Notes under the pieces: generated by a model | Database searches by the model: none | What the model was told of the DNA's origin: nothing | Seen by the model: the letters and a program-made list of their open reading frames with translations, nothing else | Shown here: one piece after another, positions 61,981-64,000 of the stretch | Numbering within the stretch: the first letter of the stretch is position 1 | Layout: the number at the start of each line of letters is the position of its first letter | Assembly (NCBI RefSeq): GCF_000196015.1 | Contig: NC_007973.1 | Span: 3,534,001 to 3,598,000 of the forward strand | Origin: Cupriavidus metallidurans CH34 | GTDB lineage: Bacteria > Pseudomonadota > Gammaproteobacteria > Burkholderiales > Burkholderiaceae | Direction of reading: 5' to 3' | Length of the DNA: 64,000 bases | Position numbers and translations under genes: made by a program

Positions 61981-63540
61981 TCAGTTCTTGCGAGTGGGCG
62001 GCAGGCCCACGGTGATCCATTGCGTCCGGGCACGCGAGAAGATGCCTGCCGGGCTTTCCATCTTGTGTTCGGCGACCAACTCCAGTGTCTTGCTGTCGTA
62101 GATACGAATCCGGTCTCCGTAGTAGCCCGCGCTCACGTACAGATACTTGCCATCACGCGTGTACTCCGGGAAGAACGCATGGCCACCGGCTTCGAGCGTG
62201 CGCACGACTTCAAGCTTCTGCTTGTCAATAAGCTGGATCTGTGAGGCCCTCTTGTCCTTGCTGACGATATCGACCGCGACATACGGCGCATCAGGATGGG
62301 CTGCCGGCGATTCGGTCGGGCCGGCCACGCGGATGTTCTTCACAACCGAGAAATCCTTGGTGTCCCAGACTGTCACCACATCGCCCTTGTCGCACTTGCC
62401 GATGTTGGTACCAAAAGCCAGCATTCGGCCGCCGATCGGCGTCACCGCGCCAGATCCGACGTGCGGCTGGCAGCCCGCTGGAATATCGCGAACCACCTTG
62501 TCTTCCTTGAGATCGATGGCGACGATCTTGTTGTCGTCATACGAGGCCACCATCGAATATCGCCCATCTGGCGTCAGGAACGTATCGTGCAACTTGCGTC
62601 CGACCTTCTCGAGCTTGGTGACGGGCATCCCCTCTCGATCCGGGTCCACGATCCAGATCTGCCCCGCCTGGCGCAGAGTCAGCGCGAACTTGTTGTTAAT
62701 CCGGCTGCCGATTACCGGCCCGCCTGCCGACTGAATGAACTTGCCGTCCGGGTCCGTGCCTTCCAGCCGAAGGTGCTTCACGGGTTCGAGCGTATCCGCC
62801 TTCAGGATCATGACGAGGTTTGGCACGAATGAACTGGCGGCAAGCCATTTGCCGTCGTTCGACACGGCGATGCCCGGCCCCGTCAAACCCGTCTTGATCT
62901 TGCGTACAACCTTGAGCGAGTAAAGGTCGATCTTGTAGACGTAGCCATCGTCGCTCTTGAGCCACGCCCATCGCTCATTGACCGGGCTGAAATCCATGAT
63001 GTGCGGCGCAATCGGTGTGGCAATCTCGCCAACCACCTGATTGGTTTTGCCGTCGAGGAAGACCGTCTTGGCGTTATCGGAACCCATTCCCCGGCCATAG
63101 CGTCCACGGGCCATGACCACCATCAGGTCGTAGACCGAGTCGATCTTGTAAGTCGGCTTCGACGGGAGCGTCTTCTCGTCGATCAGCACTTCCAGGCTGT
63201 CCTGGGCCTGCTTCATCGACCATTCCGGCTTGCTGACCGGCTGCGAATGGATGTACTCCGCCAGCAAATGAATATCTGCATCGGGCAGGCGCGAGTGGAA
63301 TGGTGGCATCAGCGTATCGGGGATACCGGTCATGATCGTGCCACGCAACGCAGCCTCGCTCTGCACAAGGCGGTCCTTGTGCAAGGCGGGCCCCACATAC
63401 CCGCCCCGGCTTGCCGAGTGACACACTGCACAATTGGCCTGATAGAGCGCGTCGGCGCGCTTTATCTCCTCGGCGGTCATGGCCGAGATGGCCGACGACA
63501 CACCGGTCAACGTGACAAACAACATCGTTCTTCCGAACAT
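61981..63540 (-). CDS. Cytochrome cd1-like protein (NirN/NirS family)
   Basis: 519-residue protein with a signal peptide, an N-terminal cytochrome c domain (haem motif CAVCHS; TLMPPFHSRLPDADI supplies the likely Met) and a C-terminal eight-bladed haem-d1 propeller. Histidines in the propeller are HIMDFSPVNERW, KLHDTFLTPDGRY and CQPHVGSGAV; the latter two occupy the places of the NirS active-site pair. The cytochrome c domain layout and the LHDTFL segment look closer to NirN (dihydro-haem d1 dehydrogenase) than to NirS, but this is by memory of the families. No haem d1 biosynthesis genes are in the window. The ATG at 63540 precedes a good signal peptide. Confidence 0.85.
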   Translation of the reverse strand: MFGRTMLFVTLTGVSSAISAMTAEEIKRADALYQANCAVCHSASRGGYVGPALHKDRLVQSEAALRGTIMTGIPDTLMPPFHSRLPDADIHLLAEYIHSQPVSKPEWSMKQAQDSLEVLIDEKTLPSKPTYKIDSVYDLMVVMARGRYGRGMGSDNAKTVFLDGKTNQVVGEIATPIAPHIMDFSPVNERWAWLKSDDGYVYKIDLYSLKVVRKIKTGLTGPGIAVSNDGKWLAASSFVPNLVMILKADTLEPVKHLRLEGTDPDGKFIQSAGGPVIGSRINNKFALTLRQAGQIWIVDPDREGMPVTKLEKVGRKLHDTFLTPDGRYSMVASYDDNKIVAIDLKEDKVVRDIPAGCQPHVGSGAVTPIGGRMLAFGTNIGKCDKGDVVTVWDTKDFSVVKNIRVAGPTESPAAHPDAPYVAVDIVSKDKRASQIQLIDKQKLEVVRTLEAGGHAFFPEYTRDGKYLYVSAGYYGDRIRIYDSKTLELVAEHKMESPAGIFSRARTQWITVGLPPTRKN

Positions 63541-63684
63541 GGACCAGACTCCAAGTACCCCACGCAATCGCGCAGCAACAATTGAAGTCTGTTCCGTCGA
63601 GTGACGGCGCGCAGGGGATGGAAACTGAAAGGTGATGGGTACGGTTGGCAGGTTAGGGAACGACTGCCGTGGGTACGGCTGCAG

Positions 63685-64000
63685 TTAGCGTCTCCCCGGC
63701 AACGGTATGTCTTGCCGCCGGAATTCGTCCGGGTCAACCGGCGGAGTTAGCGGGGCCGGCGATGCACTCTGACGCAGCACATCCATCTGGCCTTGGCGCG
63801 CCTGATCCTCGAGCCGTTCGCACAGGCGTGCATTGCCGCGGCCCGAGAGGCAATCATAGTGTTCCTCGAACCGCTGACGGCGATGTTCCTCCACCGTGGC
63901 GCCCGGCTGGCTGGCCGACAGATCGAGCCATAAGGCCTCGTCGGCTGCCGCCCGCGTCGAAGCCAGCATCAAGCTCCCGGCAATTGCAAGTCCACGGACA
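63685..64000 (-). CDS. Secreted protein of unknown function, 5' end beyond the window
   Basis: The frame is open to the window edge. The visible part begins inside a hydrophobic stretch (RGLAIAGSLMLAS...AAADEALW) that looks like a signal peptide, followed by about 85 charged residues with two cysteines (YDCLSGRGNARLCERL). The stop is at 63685. I do not recognise the family. The start codon lies outside the window. Confidence 0.5.
   Translation of the reverse strand, partial: VRGLAIAGSLMLASTRAAADEALWLDLSASQPGATVEEHRRQRFEEHYDCLSGRGNARLCERLEDQARQGQMDVLRQSASPAPLTPPVDPDEFRRQDIPLPGRR

Noticed and set aside
61981..63540. Confident call as the respiratory nitrite reductase NirS
   Set aside because: The cytochrome c domain and the LHDTFL segment look more like NirN, and no other nir genes are visible, so only the broader cd1-like family is stated.

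Overview
The window is a GC-rich proteobacterial chromosome segment that looks like Cupriavidus or a close Ralstonia/Burkholderiales relative. The pilMNOPQ-aroK-aroB-dgt-(RAYT)-gltB order, cytochrome c4 beside the system II cytochrome assembly proteins (ResB/CcsB), a metal-independent-looking HemB active site, and the rpsL-rpsG-fusA-tuf-rpsJ order all point there. The genus is inferred from protein similarity recalled from memory, not from a search. No tRNA, rRNA or CRISPR array was seen.

Layout. 1-8.4 kb (minus strand): 3'-truncated gltB, a REP-associated tyrosine transposase (RAYT), dgt, aroB, aroK. 8.5-13.6 kb (minus): the type IV pilus assembly operon pilMNOPQ, divergent from the PBP1A gene mrcA. 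16.5-18.5 kb: cyaY (minus), divergent from lptM-lysA. 18.6-22.2 kb (minus): a run of a small secreted lipoprotein, an ECF sigma factor, its membrane anti-sigma factor, and the periplasmic methionine sulfoxide repair pair msrP-msrQ. 22.5-26.9 kb (minus): ccsB, resB and a dihaem cytochrome c4. 27.2-30.4 kb (plus): engB, hemB and a CorA-type channel. 30.4-32.7 kb (minus): dsbD and cutA.

32.8-57.7 kb (minus) is the large translation cluster. In transcription order it is rpsL, rpsG, fusA, tuf, rpsJ, then a foreign block, then rplC-rplD-rplW-rplB-rpsS-rplV-rpsC-rplP-rpmC-rpsQ, rplN-rplX-rplE-rpsN-rpsH-rplF-rplR-rpsE-rpmD-rplO-secY-infA-rpmJ-rpsM-rpsK, and rpsD-rpoA-rplQ. Several promoters and intrinsic terminators inside it can be read directly.

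The most notable feature is the foreign block at about 47.4-52.7 kb. Five catabolic genes sit between rpsJ and rplC, which are normally adjacent at the head of the S10 operon. On the minus strand they are a dienelactone hydrolase/SnoaL-like fusion, a short-chain dehydrogenase, a StyA-type FAD monooxygenase and a flavin reductase. A divergent AraC/XylS regulator is on the plus strand. Gene content and order match, from memory, the indole-oxidising iif/ind clusters that turn indole into anthranilate. The block has its own divergent control region with two TAGTGCAG repeats exactly 20 bp apart. It is closed on the rpsJ side by a strong two-way terminator, and rplC keeps its own promoter.

57.7-64 kb: the str promoter, recQ (minus), a MocR-type regulator (plus), a small cytochrome c and a cytochrome cd1/NirN-like protein (minus), and the 3' part of a secreted protein of unknown function running off the window.
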